DNA of 64,000 nucleotides from Chamaecyparis obtusa (GCA_027943335.1 BSBK01007858.1:116001-180000), one strand, 5' to 3'; shown: positions 47,421 through 60,479, counted from the first letter of the stretch. Notes: generated by a model from the letters alone, not told the origin. Made by a program: numbers and translations.

Positions 47421-49140
47421 CTAATATCTCTAGCGAATCTACTCTATCCTCTCCTAGATTGGCACATAGTTTTTCTTGCACTCCAATCATGGATGAATGA
47501 AGTAAGAGGATTTAGGAATTCCTAAAGCAATTGGGTGATAAACACTTTGGACAAAACAACCAAGAACCTCCTGACTCTAGACATGGTTCTCAACACACTA
47601 AACATGGATCACATTTCTCACAAGGTGGTGATTCTAACAATGAAATCACAGAGGAGACATCTTACAATTCCAGCAAGATGAATGTTTACAAAGGCTCATA
47701 AAGTTGTCATTAAATCAAAACAAGGATCAATACTTCTTTCATCTAGCCTCACAAGGATTTAATCTACCGCACAACTTTGATGTTGATAATCTAATCAAGA
47801 AGGAAGAACCATCCCAAATAGAAATTATGAGAAAATAGATGGAGGACATCATGAAGCATATGCAACACTTATAAAAAGAGAAAGAGAAACCAAGCACATC
47901 TTTCTCTCTTGAGGATATCTGTGCATTCCCTTTTGACAAGGATCTACACATGCCACTTTTTCCTTGAAAGGTTGAGTTTCCTAAATATGAGAAGTATGAT
48001 GGTAGAAAAGACCCTCACGATCACATTAGAGAGTTTTGTGGACTTAGCATGGAGTTCTTGCATGAACCCACTTATCTCATGAGACTCTTTCCTAGGATTC
48101 TTAGTAGTCAAGCTATGGAGTGGTTCACCAAACTATCTCCTCCTCTCAAATCTTTTGACCAGCTAGTGCAAAGATTCATTCAAAAATACTCCTACAACAT
48201 TAAACATGCTATCACTATGCTTGATCTTTGTAACATCAAACAACGTCAAGGTGAGCCTTTTGTGACTTTCCTTCAAAGATGGTGAAAGTTATACTCATGT
48301 TATCCTTGATAGATTCCTATGACTGAAAAGATCAACATATTCATCAACTCTCTAGTTCCTTAAATGAATTATGCATTACAGATGCAAACTCATGCTTCAT
48401 TTGATAAACTGGTTGAACTATCTATTCACATAGAGAATGTCCTTATTCATAAGGGAAATATAACTCTTCAATCTAAATCCTCTTCTACCAACTAGCATAA
48501 CAAAGATAAAAATAAATTCTGGAACAAGACTAAGGATGTCATGAATGATAGAATCATGGCTACAACTTCACAGTCTACAACTGTTAAAGAGAAAGATTTC
48601 AATTTATCAACTGTTGTGAAGGCTAATACTGATAAGCCTTGGGATTCTAAGCCTAAGAGAACCTTTACTCCTCTTGCAGAATCACTTGAAAATGCTCTTA
48701 AGATACTTTTAGCTAATCAGATTATTACTTTTCCTAATAATTCAAGGCCATATGATCCTGAGATCAAGCCTAAATGGTGGAATAATAACCACTATTGTGA
48801 TTATCTAGCAACAAAGGCCATAAGACTAATGAATGCATGAAACTCAAAAATCTCATTCAGGATTTAATCGATATCAAGATTATTATGGTTGATTCTCCAA
48901 AAGCTAACAATGATGACAAGGCTTTCAAAGAGCCTTTTCCTAGATTCAAAAAAGGATAATCTTCCAAAGCAAAGGATATAAAAGTTGCCTACACCTACTC
49001 TAACAATGACAATGTGATCAACATGCTTGAATCTTTTGATCGTGCTAAAGGAAAAGAAAAATTTGAACTGTCTAAGGTGACAACTAACTCTCAAGATCCA
49101 TTAGGAAAAGCTTTGTCTTCCTCCTTTGTTTCTCAGTAGG
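47421..49140 (+). pseudogene. Element C gag, main part
   Basis: The frame continues from 20203. The capsid core lies at about 47965-48290, with VEFPKYEKYDGRKDP, MEFLHEPTYLMRLFPRIL and QAMEWFTKLSPPLKSF, closely related to A and D. A knuckle remnant HYCDYLATKAIRLMNA near 48790 has lost the His and Gly of the usual pattern. Numerous stops (for example about 47500, 47968, 48283 and 48838) and frame changes make it inactive. Confidence 0.85.
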
Positions 49141-50050
49141 TATCAACCTCAACAACTCAACCAACCACCTTGTTGACTGCACAGGATCTTAGTTTGGTTA
49201 ACCAACTTCAACGCACCTCAGCTCAAATATCTATTCTTGAGCTACTTCAAATATCTCATACTCATACAAAGATTCTTGATTAAGCCCTTCTTGCAAAAAA
49301 CATTTCTAAAGACCTAGACCTCAATACATTCTAGTCCATAGTCGAGCACCTTGCTTCACCTCCTTATCTCACTTTATCTAAAAAAAATGGCACATCTATC
49401 AGTCATCCTCATAATCAACCTCTGCACATTGAAGTCTCCATCCACCAATTTTGAGTTAAGCCCATTTTCATAGATGGAGGTGCAGGTTTGAACATTTGTA
49501 CCTGTACTTTTAAACTGGTTAAAGATATTGGCTTCTCAGAGCATGTTGTTGATCCCCAATGCAAAATAATGATCAAAGAATACAATGAAAAGGAGTGTTC
49601 TTCTAAAGGCTTGGTAGTCTTACCTATTTGGGTAGTTCTTGTTCAACAGGATGTCATCTATCAAGTTATGGATATTCCTCTAGCATACAACATACTCTTG
49701 GGTCATCCCTCAGTCCATGAAATGCAAGGAGTTCCTTTGACATATCATCGCTGCATAATATTCCCTCATGACAGAATTGAGATTACCATTCTTGTAGATT
49801 CAACATGTGCCTATAATAGTACTAAGCAATTAGATCAAATGGTTCCTCATAAAAAGAAGGATCATCTCTTGACAAATTAGAAAAATCACCTATACTAAAT
49901 CATGGAAAAATAATACTTGTCAGATCTATTGATACAAGAACCTATCAAGTGGACAGTTTTCCCAGCTCTTCAAAATCACATGGAAAATTATCTCGATTAA
50001 CTACAACACCCATTATTCATGAGGGTACTAGAATGATTAAGGCTATAATT
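49141..50050 (+). pseudogene. Element C aspartic protease
   Basis: The catalytic loop reads IFIDGGAGLNICT near 49470, and the second segment AYNILLGHPSVHEMQ near 49685 (A and D have GRPWIH). Several stops interrupt it. It lies between gag and the G-patch module as in A and D. Confidence 0.82.
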
Positions 50051-50058
50051 CCCTAGAG

Positions 50059-50343
50059 TTGGAAAGGGATGAAAGTGCTACCTTACTCTACAAGAGAAAA
50101 GAACATGAACAAAAAGACAAACATAATAACATCTCACTTGAAAAATATGGTATGGGCTATGAACTTATGCAGAAAATGGGACATGATGGAAAGAGTCATC
50201 TTGGTAAGAACAAAGGTCTTCTTGAACCTTTACATGCTAAATTCAAAAATCCCAAGGACAAAACTGGTATTGGTTATCATAGACATATGCTTAGAAAACC
50301 TAGTAGCATCACTAATGCATATGAAGATCTAGATGATGAATAA
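50059..50343 (+). pseudogene. Element C G-patch module
   Basis: The clearest of the three G-patch copies: YGMGYELMQKMGHDGKSHLG, then KNKGLLEPL and TGIGYHRH. The hydrophobic and glycine spacing fits the family. The open frame is 94 codons. It follows the protease, as in A and D. Confidence 0.65.
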
Positions 50344-51545
50344 GAATTTTAAACCTAGCCTATGACATATGAAAGGCTCTTGCACATTCAAAATTCTAAT
50401 CCAGACTATGAAGGAAATCCTTATCTACCTTCTCAAGCTCCTCAAGAACATGACCCTGGTCCTAACTAGGAGGATCCTATCCACTCTATTGAATAGGCTA
50501 CTACTACTGCTACTATTGATTCTAATCACAAACATCCTAATTAGGGAAACTTACTGACGTATCCTATATCTTGGATATGCCTCGAGGTATGCCTATCCTT
50601 GACTACTCTATTTCTCCTGCTATTGAGAATACACTTCCTGTGAAAGATGATGAAGATGAAGAAAATATCCCTCCTACTATGTCTCTTACTAACTACATTA
50701 GGTAGTACCACAATAATGGAACAGACTCAAATGAATATGAGAGGGACTCCCTATCAGATGCTACTAAGGAAATACCAGTTGATGTTATAAATAGATATGC
50801 TCCTACTATAAATTTTGAAAGAGGAGAAATTTCTAATTCTCAATCTCAAGCTGATGATGACGATCCTTTCCACCCTTGTGTGGACATAATTCCTATGGCT
50901 CCTAGGTCATCTACTCAAAATAATGCTCCAGCAAATCATAGGTACATAAGACCCCATCCTGTTACAACTTCATGGAACATAGGAAGAACTAGAATTGAGT
51001 TGGTTCATATTCATGCACTCTTGCCACCTAAAGAGGGACCTAGTTCTTAGAATCCAACATCTGAGTTACACTCACATAATACTCCTCTAAACTCCTTTGA
51101 CTCTTCTAGGATGACTCGTGATCGACAATGTTCTATGAAGGATACTTTTCTTGATCTATCTAATTCATTCATGAATGATGAGGAAGATATTGGTGTCTTT
51201 GCACTTGAATGTATTGAGACTCTTTCCCCCATCCTTCTTGAATCAAGTGGTTGGCCCACTTCTCATCTATCTCTCCATCTAAACTAGTCATATTGGGCCC
51301 TACTCATCCATAATTCACTAGTCCTCTAGAAGTAACTTGGATATGCAACACAAAAATCAAAAGTACAAGAATTCACTTATATCTAAAGGTCACCATGTCC
51401 CATCTAATCGACATGTGACTAAAAAGAAAAAAGAAATATTCAAAACACCACAAAGGTCCTCAAAGAAAAGAAGAAACTCAAAAAATATGGGTCCCTAAAT
51501 CCATTATCAAAGAGCTATCAAAAGCACCTCAAAATAAAGAAAAAT
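50344..51545 (+). pseudogene. Element C acidic linker; RT and RNase H absent
   Basis: Words such as DSNEYERDSLSDATKE near 50730 and DDDDPFHPCVDIIPM near 50856 match the acidic linker of A and D (compare HEYEWDSLSDPST in D near 31110). Where RT should begin there is instead low-complexity lysine-rich sequence (about 51340-51545). No RT, RNase H or aRNH motif was found in any frame. Confidence 0.65.
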
Positions 51546-52010
51546 CAAAAGCTATGTGGATTCCCAAGTTACAAGACTTGGATATAAAAGGAAAATTAAA
51601 GTTGGCATCCAAGCTTCCAACTTCTTATGACTCACTTCATTCCATTATCATTATCTCTCATATATTCTACTCCTCTCAACTCCATCATTGCATTCCCATA
51701 AGTGCACATTGGTATCTACTCATTGTTAATGATTTACTTTGGAGAAGTCTCAATGGTACTTTCCTTAGATGTTTATAATGTGAGGAATCTAAAAAATCAT
51801 TAAGAGAAGTCCATGAGGATATTTGTGGATCTCATTCGAATGATCCTTTCTTGACTATGAAACTCCTAAAGGTTGGACATTACTAGTCAGATCCTCCTAT
51901 CACTACCACAATATCTGGTTCTGAAGCTTCTCAATTGGTCACTTCTACAAGTTTTATTAGGGAGCCTCTCAATGCTCTTCATCTATAATAGCTCCATACC
52001 TAAGCACTTT
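51546..52010 (+). pseudogene. Element C integrase remnant, core deleted
   Basis: The start of the zinc region (REVHEDICGSHSND, about 51803-51845) is directly followed, after some 90 bases, by the end of integrase (SFIREPLNALHL, about 51950-51985). The DDE core is missing. So C lost its pol core through at least two deletions, but keeps the 3' end of the frame. Confidence 0.7.
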
Positions 52011-52108
52011 TCTCTTGTAAAATAATCTATGATCCTAAAAAAATCTCTAAAAAGCATATAAGACTCTGAAAAAATCCTAAAATTTCTAAAATGTCCTAAA
52101 AAAAAGAT
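52011..52108 (+). other. A-rich spacer after integrase remnant of C
   Basis: A-rich words including AAAATGTCCTAAAAAAAAG, as in D before its hairpin series. Confidence 0.55.
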
Positions 52109-52325
52109 CATCCTGGTGAAAACCTAGAAATAGGTGCCTTGATGTATCCACACAAAAAAATCAAATATCAAAAAATACAAAAAAATGAAAAAATGAAAAA
52201 GACAAAAAAAAGATCAGAAAAAAAGAAAAAAATGTATCTTGGTGAAAACCTGGAAACATGCGCGTTGGTAGAAAAAAATAGAAAAGTCTTCAAAGTGGTG
52301 AAAACCTAGCAAACATGTGTCACTT
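52109..52325 (+). ncRNA. Conserved three-hairpin series downstream of integrase, element C
   Basis: Unit 1 (52109-52144): CATC:GATG, GGTG:TGCC, AAA bulge, ACCTA:TAGGT, loop GAAA. Unit 2 (52235-52270): TATC:GGTA, GGTG with CGCG (one mismatch), CCTG with CATG (one mismatch), loop GAAA. Unit 3 (52293-52325): AAGT:ACTT, GGTG:TGTC with wobble pairs, weak inner stem. The order and spacing are those of D. Confidence 0.6.
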
Positions 52326-53980
52326 GTAATCAGTGCTCCATCTATTAACATGTGGTTGGGCTCTTGTCTCCATCCATCTATCTCACTCTTTGTTTTCTTG
52401 TGATGTGTATTATTGGAACTTGTCTTAGTCTTGTCCTTGGTTCTTATCTATCGTATGGGGGAAATCATACGCCTAATTGAGCTATTAGTTCTTTACTGCT
52501 TAGGTGACCTTTTACACTTAACTTGACTTGGATTATTAGTCCTTTCTGTTGGACACTTTATCTCTGGCACTACTTGGGTTTTCTCAACACCTCAATCCTT
52601 TAGTGTTTCTTAACACATATCATATCTTGCACTATCTTTCACTGCGCACTTGCCCTTTGAAACTAGCACAAAGGTGTTTTCTTAACACTTAGCACAAAAC
52701 TACATCCTAGAAAACTTAAAACGACTAAGATATGTTGAACTATTTCTTGTGTGTTGTATGTTATCATTGATTTTTTCTTGCTATGTCTTCTAAGGTCGTT
52801 TGACGATGTCTACTTGACTAGAGATTCACGACCAGGGGTATAACATCTTTTTTCTTTGATTTATGCTAGTGGTGTGATTTCAATGATCCTATGATGTCTA
52901 ATAAACTGGGTATCTATGATAAGAGCCTCCATCATGATTGGAATGTCACACATACCCTGAGCCTCTTTATTTAGACACTTAGGTGAGGTTGGAATTATCT
53001 CCTTGTCTATTTCTTGTGTTATCTTACAACATTAACTTGGAAACCATGTTTAGGTTAACTTGACTTTATGTCTCGATGCATATGTGAGTTTCCTACATCT
53101 CATCTGATAAGGTCATATTCATATTTTCAAGATTTCTCTTGCACTGGTGAATGTTGTACTAACCTCTGATGTCCCAAATGATTAAATGATGAAAACTAAT
53201 GGTCTACTGGATCGATGACTTGACTACTCCAAAAGTCTTAGGATACATTAACATTTTCTTAGGATGAATTTTCCTTCTAGGGCTGCATTTTTTGTTTCCC
53301 TTGAGCTATACTTTCTTTTCACTTCTCCCTTTATCCCTATCGAAGTATTCAATTGCAAAACCTTAGCTTTGATCTTACTTTCAGGATCGAAATTGAAATT
53401 TCAAACCTTCTATTGCAATTGATTGCTGATGCTATCACTTCTTGCTCGCTTCCACTTTCTTTTCTAGGTCTTTGAGGCTAATCTTCACCTCTTATAACTC
53501 ATTTCAATTTCAATCCTGAGGGGGCATGAAAATATAGAAAATCTTTTCATCAATAAAATCTCCTAATCTGCAAATCTAGCAATCAAACCAAATCTTAAAT
53601 CGATCAAGTCAATCACGACTAAACATCATCACTCAAGGCATCTCAGCGTCATCGCTTCATATCAAGTTGAGATTCTCCACATCTCCTTTCTGAAAGAGTG
53701 TTCTCATCACTCCATATTAATTCACTCAGACATGCATCTCTTTGATCTCTTAGGGCATATTAGGTTCATTAGGACCCATATCAATCTAGTATTGTATCTC
53801 AAATGATTAGCTATCTCAATCTCCTTGGATAGATATTCAATCTCGTCACTTCATATCAGACTGGATTCTCTCATCTTGATTATTGGTCTTCATTCAATTA
53901 AGTTTATAGTCTGATCTCTATTAGCTATCTTGACATCATCATTCTTTGACTCAATGTGTTCCCAAATCGCTCACACACTA
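52326..53980 (+). other. Post-integrase noncoding region of C
   Basis: No gene seen. It shares words with A (GGGGTATAACATC near 52836) and the conserved purine tract TGAGGGGGCA at 53517-53526. There is no PMD gene. Confidence 0.6.
53517..53526 (+). promoter_or_regulatory. Conserved upstream purine tract of C
   Basis: TGAGGGGGCA after ATTTCAATTTCAATCC, 470 bases before the 3' LTR, in the same context as in A and D. Confidence 0.5.
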
Positions 53981-53996
53981 GTCAAATAGGGGCAAA
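53981..53996 (+). promoter_or_regulatory. Polypurine tract of element C
   Basis: GTCAAATAGGGGCAAA directly abuts the LTR start TGTAATCACC. Confidence 0.82.
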
Positions 53997-54932
53997 TGTA
54001 ATCACCTAAAATTGGTCTACTAGAACTTGAGCCCCCCCTTTTGATCAAATCATCTCTTTGCTAAGCATCATTATGTAGAGTAGCCCTTAAAATCTCCCTT
54101 TCATAATTAAATAAAAAATCTTAAATCAAGTTTATAATATGGTCTAAATTCTAGAGCTTGCATATTCATTTAATTTCTATAACCTTACTTTTAATTTAAA
54201 GTTTCTACACTTTTATTAAAAGAACACATTCACATGTGTGCATTCTTAATCTTGATTAATTAGCAATTAAAAGGGATTTGTGATTCCAATTTCTATTTTT
54301 CTTATTCTACCTAACATTTTTATTTTACCTCTTAATCCTCATCACTCATTTCTACCTAACCTTGCATCTCCTTGCAAATCATTTTGCCTCTTCATCTCAA
54401 TCATTCATTCTTTTTCCTCTTAATCTTAACCCTCCATCCTTGAGGCAATTCATTTAAAAGGAAGCTCTTCCATTTCTCAAGGGCCCTAATCCTTAATCTT
54501 GCATTCTTGTTATCTTTCATTCTAATTCTCTTCCATTCATAGATTAATCTTGCTAATTTGAATTCTTAGCTCTTAGTTTTTTCTCTCATTTTCTTAGCTT
54601 AGCTTAGCTTCATTTATAGCTTAATCTTGCATTGTTAACCTAGTTCTTTCTTGCATTGCTTCAATATAATATCTCTCACATTCTCATTCTATAATACTAA
54701 TTGCTTGCATACATTCTAGCTTAATCTTTCATTATTAGCTTCATCCTTGCACTTGAATCTTCCATTTTGGAGTAGTCAAGTCACTAATCCTCTATGCCAA
54801 TTTGATGAGCATCATGAGAAGGATTAAACTTGCTTCAACTAGGAAGCTATGAGATGATTCTTGAGATCTCATCTTCCATCGATTTCTCAAGTGTAATGAT
54901 TCATAGAAGTGTGTCGCACTACTGATCACATA
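53997..54932 (+). repeat. 3' LTR of Tat element C
   Basis: Begins TGTAATCACC and ends CTGATCACATA, which aligns with the end of the D LTR (TTTTAGCACATA) after the shared phrase CATAGAAGTGTG. The next bases are RT of copia G. The 5' partner is not in the window, so the right end is inferred. Confidence 0.78.
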
Positions 54933-55640
54933 GTATACATCGGTGTTCCAATCAATTTTGATTCTTTCATATTGAATGTTTTCAAGATCTCCTTAATATA
55001 CTTAGATTGAGTTATGTAGATCACATCCTTTAATTGTTGAATTTGAAGTCCAATAAATAATTTAATCTCTCCTATCATAGACATCTCAAATTCCTTTATC
55101 ATTTCCTCAGCAAATAATTTAGACATTATCCTATTTCCACCAAATATAATGGCATCAACAAATATCTCTACAATCAGAATTTTATCAGTACTATCACATT
55201 TCAAGTATAAATTTCTATTATCACTATTCCTTTCAAATCTAATCTTAATTAAGTAAGAGTTTAATCTTTCATACCATGTTTGGGGTGCTTGCTTCAATTC
55301 ATATAATGCTTTATGTAGCTTCTAGACCATATCCTTATCATAATTATGAACAAATCCTTCAGGTTGTTCAATGTAGACTTCTTCTTCAAGAATTCCATTT
55401 AGAAATGCAAAGTTAACATCCATATGATAAACTTTAAATCTTTGGTATGCAGCATATGCAAGTAATATCCTTACACATTCTAATCTAGCAACAAGTGCAA
55501 AATTTTCACCATAATCAATACCTTCTTCTTGTACATACCCTTTGCAAACTAACCTTGATTTATTTCTGATCACGTCTCCTTTCTTATTAAGTTTATTTCT
55601 GAAAATCTATTTTGTTCCAATCAAATTCTATCCTTAGGTC
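54933..55640 (-). pseudogene. Copia G reverse transcriptase (3' end cut by C)
   Basis: Motifs: [58 protein letters not shown], then the active site as FVDA, so one catalytic Asp is lost. The frame ends at GTPMYT, next to the LTR of C. A TAG near 55321 splits it. The corresponding sequence in F continues with GLKLTKDD. Confidence 0.88.
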
Positions 55641-56276
55641 TTAGTACTAATGACCATGTGTTGTTCTTTTCAATCTGATCTATCTCTTCTTTCATAGCAT
55701 TAATCTAGTCATCATTTCCTAGTGCATCCTTCACTAATCTTGGCTCAAATTGAGAAATCAAACATTTGTTATCTTTAAACTTACTTCTTGTCATAACTTT
55801 TACATTCTTGTCTCCAATAATTTTGCTTGGTGAGTGATGCTTTCTCACATATTTTGCTAATACAAACTTGATAGACTGTTCATCAATATTTTCATCTCTC
55901 GGTGGAGGCTCATCTTGCTCATTAGTTCCTCCTTGATATAGCTCGGTTGCTTCAACTGAATTACCTTCCTGAACATAAATAAATATGTTTTAATCATCAA
56001 GTTCCTTTTTTCTATCCTCTTCATTCTTTTTTGTAAATTCATCAATCCTTACATTACACTTTCAACAATTTTATTATTAGCCTTGATCATAAATTTATAT
56101 GCTTTTCTCTTTTATGAATAACCAAGAAATATACCTTCATCTCCTTTAGAATCAAAATTTACATTTCTAGCATCTTTTAGTATATAACACCTACTTCCAA
56201 AGATTTTAAAGTAACTTACATTCGGTATGTGACCAAACCAGAGCTCATAGGGTGTCTTGTTGGTTCATTTCTTCAA
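55641..56276 (-). pseudogene. Copia G linker between integrase and RT
   Basis: Degenerate coding sequence corresponding to the C-terminal integrase and acidic linker of F (for example VTLKSLEVGVIY for the VTYFKIFGSRCYI type phrase). Several stops and frame changes. No other feature seen. Confidence 0.65.
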
Positions 56277-57089
56277 CTATACTTGATTGAGTGTGTAGAC
56301 TACAGTTCTTATAGCTTCTCTCCATAATGTTTGAGCAACTTCTTTATCAATTAACAATGTTCTAGCATAGTCAATAATGTATCTATTCCTTCTCTCAACT
56401 ATCCCATTTTGTTGTAGAGTCCTCAGTGCAGGTACTTGTCTTTTAATTCCAAGCTCATTGTAGAAGATAGTAAATTCATCAGAGATAAATTCACCTCCTC
56501 TGTCTGATCTCAAACACTTTAATTGTTTTCCTATTTCCTTTACAACTCTTTCTTTATACCACTTAAACATTTTAAATGCATCATATTTTTATTTTAAAAA
56601 TATAACAGACATCATTCTTGAATAATCATCAACAAACAAAATAAAGTATCGATCTCCATAATAGCTTTGAACTCTCATATGACCACAAAGGTTAGTATGT
56701 ACTAGTTCCAAAATACCATTGGTAGAGTGATATTTACTTGAGAAACTAGACTTATTCATCTTACCAATTTGACATTCTTTGTAAATAGCTTTATCGGGTT
56801 TACTTAATCTTGATAGACCTCTGACTCTATTATTTTTACTCACTTTAATCATGTTATCAAAATTCACATGACACAGTCTCTTATGCCATAGCCATACATC
56901 TTCAACTTTAGTGAATAAACAACTTTTTGTAGAAGTATCAAGATAAAATAAATTACATTTTGATTGTTCACCAGTTCCAATTAGATCTCCATCATTTCCA
57001 TAAATCTTAACTTTTATGTGTTGAAATTCCAGTCAATGGCTAGTATTGTTTAGTTGTGCAACACTCAACAAATTATAATTCAATCCTTT
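56277..57089 (-). pseudogene. Copia G integrase, zinc region and core
   Basis: From 57050 leftwards: the zinc-binding segment (LWHKRLCHVNFDN) and CQIGKMNKSSF, then LVHTNLCGHMRVQSYYGDRY with the first Asp position changed to Asn (usual form LVHTDLCG). FVDDYSRMMSVIFLK, CLRSDRGGEF (second Asp) and TLQQNGIVERRNR (Glu) follow. Stops and a frameshift near 56580 interrupt it. The left target duplication CCTTT (57085-57089) of H lies just upstream of the zinc region. Confidence 0.88.
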
Positions 57090-58292
57090 TGTTAGAAAGT
57101 AAAGTCCACCAAGATAACTAAGAGGGGGGGTGAATCAGTTATCAGACAAATATAACTTTTATCAACTTCAATAGATTTTAACCATGTAACCAATGTAACC
57201 AACAACCATAGAAGGATATTCATACACAATAACACAATGACACAAGATATGTTAACTAGGGAACCTCTTGATCAAAGAGTAAACCCCAATGGGAATGATG
57301 CCCACAAAAGATGCACTAATATGAAATTTCCTTTTGAGAGGATGGACTCTGTTAGGAGTCTTATGAAATACATTCAATACATATGAGTCCCTATTAGGAG
57401 ACTTTGAATCTCTGCTAAAAGATTCTAACTATGTTAGGAGATATGGAAGACAGAAAGACCCACTACTCAAATAGCTTCAATGGAAAGATCATTGAACACA
57501 CTATCCAACTAATCTCTATATTATTAAATAGAATAATATCAAAACATTATTGATCTCAACAACTTGTTACCTCTCCTCTGACTGTGCCAAACTACACCAA
57601 TTGCTTCATCAAATCTCAATACCAGATCTTTGTACTTCGCATATCCTCTTTCAACAAGTATTGCATAAATCTGCAATCCACTTTCACAATCTTTACAATT
57701 CAATTACACATTCTTACATTAAAACAAGGAATACATTCCTTCCTTTATACCACACTCAATTAATTACAAATGAGTCAGCATACAAATTACAAAATAAAAG
57801 TTTCCACACGTTATACAAAAATTACACAAAACTATCAGGTTCTAATTAAGATAACCCTTCACTCATGTGACCTCAAACTTTACACTCAAGTCCACATTGC
57901 TATCAACATGTCTTCTACTACTCCATAATTGTGCATGATTAGATTCAATCTTGATTAGGAGATATCATCCGATTTCCACAAACCGCTACTCAAGAACACT
58001 GCCTAAATACTGCTTCCACTTATTTCCTCATAACTGTCATGAATAAATGAATTTCCATATGCACTCTTAACCATGATCATAAAACACATCATAGGGTAAG
58101 TCCTCAACATCACATAGCTTGATCTTCAATATCCCACATGCAATAACTCAAACACTGTCTGCTTCTCTGCTAATCTCCAATAGATCACTGTGTTGACATC
58201 AATGACAATCATAGTCATGAATGCAACAACAAATGCTACATAATGGATGTGAATAATCCCCCATAGGTTATATTCAACATTCATTCCTAACA
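57090..58292 (-). repeat. 3' LTR of copia H
   Basis: Begins TGTTAGGAATG on the minus strand and ends CTTTCTAACA. A TATA box (minus TATAAAGG) lies at 57742-57749. The plus-strand G run and TGAATCAGTT at 57123-57140 match F and G LTRs. On the plus strand the words TTAGGAGTC and TTAGGAGA recur between 57350 and 57450. Confidence 0.9.
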
Positions 58293-58687
58293 ATCTCCCC
58301 CATTGTCATTGATGGCAACATAGATGAAAAAACATCCAAGTTCCATGAATACCAACCACTACAACACTATTGCTCTGAAAATTATTTTAAGTCCTCTTCA
58401 TCAATCAAATCATGCTTTGTTTTCCTATCAATTCTCTCTAATAGATGGTTTTTTAATGTATGCTTCTCCCCCATTGACATTAATGATAGATGTTTCATCA
58501 TTATGTCAACAACAACTTCAATGTCAAAAGACACTGTTCAGAAAATACATTTACTAGAGTCCTCATGACTCAGCTCTAAAACACATACTCCCCCATAGAG
58601 GAAGTACCAACATCCAATCCAGAAGAAAGATAGGGCTCATATACCACTGGATGAATGCAACAATCTACATCAATTCTCAAAATTAGG
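58293..58687 (-). other. Copia H 3' untranslated region with polypurine tract
   Basis: On the minus strand, ATGACAATGGGGGAGAT directly precedes the LTR and is the polypurine tract. The rest shows CCCCCAT words (58449, 58592) and no gene. Confidence 0.75.
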
Positions 58688-59220
58688 TTAGGGCATAACC
58701 CCAAGCATACCTCTCAAATACTCAAATGTATCCTTAGGCAAAGGTTTAGTAAATATATCTACAATATGCTCCTTTATGCTTACATACTCAAGTCTGACTT
58801 CTTTCTCTACAACTTTCTCTCTTACTACATGATACTTTATCTCTATATGCTTTGTCTTAGAATGTAACACAAGGTTCTTTGACATATTAACTGTGTTGGT
58901 GTTATCACAATGTATAACAATAGGCTCAACAAATTTTATTCCAATATCCTTCAACATTTGCTTCATCCAAATTATTTGATTACAGTTGTTTGTTGCTGCC
59001 ACATACTCTACTTCTATTGTGCTTTGTGAAATACAATTTTGCTTCTTGCTTAGCCAATAAACTAGTCTTCCTCCAAGGAAAAATGCTCCACCACTGGTGC
59101 TCTTTTTGTCATCAACACTACCTCCCCAATCTACATCTGTATATGCACATAAGGTAAAGTCATCATATTTTTCATACCACAATCCATATTCAACTATGCC
59201 TCTTAACTACCTTAGTATCC
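58688..59220 (-). pseudogene. Copia H RNase H
   Basis: An open stretch of 164 codons (58688-59182) covers most of the domain: LCAYTDVDWGGSVDDKKSTS, AEYVAATNN in the form VEYVAATNNC, VIHCDNTNTVNMSKN and DIFTKPLPKDTFEYLRG. The catalytic acidic residues are present. It ends at a natural-looking stop after GVMP. Confidence 0.9.
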
Positions 59221-60478
59221 TTTTTACTGCTGCATAATGTGATTCTCTAGGTTCAGCTTGAAATCTTGCTATAATTCCAACTTCATGTAATATATCTGGT
59301 CTTTTATGGGTCAAATATTGCAATCCTCCAATCATGGATCTGTATTTCTTCTATTCAACTACAGGAGTCTCATTTGTGCTAGATAATTTGTGTCCAGTTA
59401 CCATAGGTATTCCAACTAGTTTATAGTTCTCCATTCCAAATCTCTTCAGTAAATCAGTCAAGTACTTTGTCTGACTCACAAAGATACCATCACTGCTCTG
59501 TGTTATCTACAATCCTAAAAAGTATTTCATTTCACCAATCATACTCATTTCAAATTCAGTCTTCATTTCATCTACAAATTTATCACTAGCTTCATCTTCT
59601 CCTCCAAAGATAATATCATTAAAAAAAATAACTACAACCAACAAACCATTTTCAATTTCTTTTGTATATAGGTTTCTATCAGCTATGCCTTTTGTAAATC
59701 CTAATTTTATCAAATACTTATCCAATCTTGCATACCATGTTCTACGTGCTTGTTTCAGTCCATATAAAGCTTTCTTTAGTTTGCATACCATATCTCCTTC
59801 TTTAGTTAAAGGAAAACCTTCAGGATGCTCAATGTAGACTTCTTCCAATTCTCCATTCAAAAATGTTAACTTCACATCCATCTGATATACTTTGAATTTC
59901 TTGTAAGGTGCATAAGCCAAAAACATTCTTACTACTTCAATTCTTGCTATTGGTGCAAAAGTTTCTTCATAGTCAATTCCTTCTTGCTGTCAGTATCCTT
60001 TACATACCAATATTGCTTTGTTCCTTACTACTTCTCCTTGTTCATTCATCTTGTTTCTGAATACCCATTTTGTTTCTATAACATTCTTATCTTTAGGTCT
60101 CAGGACCAATTCCCATGTCTTGTTCTTTTCAATCTGATCCAGCTCTTCTTCCATAGGTTTAATCCAATGTTCATCTAAACAAGCTTCACTAGTATATTTA
60201 GTTTTAATTTGAGAAATCAAACACAACTATTCTTGTACCTTATTTTGAGTCTAAAATCCTCTGTCTATGCTTCCAATAATCTACTCAATAGGATGATTTC
60301 TTGATAGATTCACTGTCTTAGTACTTGTTTCTATTGTAGGTTCTTCAATGGTTCCTTCACTGTGGCTTTCATTTAACAAATCACTGTCAGTTTCATAGAA
60401 TAATTTAGTAGACTCTGTATTAGGTTTAGGATGAGTTTCTTCATCTGATTCATAATCAAGCATTCTTTCCTAAATTTT
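59221..60478 (-). pseudogene. Copia H reverse transcriptase and truncated linker
   Basis: Linker frame 60281-60463 (acidic, with NESHSEGTIEEPTIETSTK). RT frames 59990-60226 (TWELVLRPKDKNVIETKWVF) and 59507-59926 (YQMDVKLTFLNGELEEVYIE, ALYGLKQARRTWYARLD). The active site reads FFND, so the first catalytic position is changed. Stops near 59985 and 59510. Upstream coding ends at the 5' LTR junction near 60480. Confidence 0.88.
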
Positions 60479-60479
60479 G

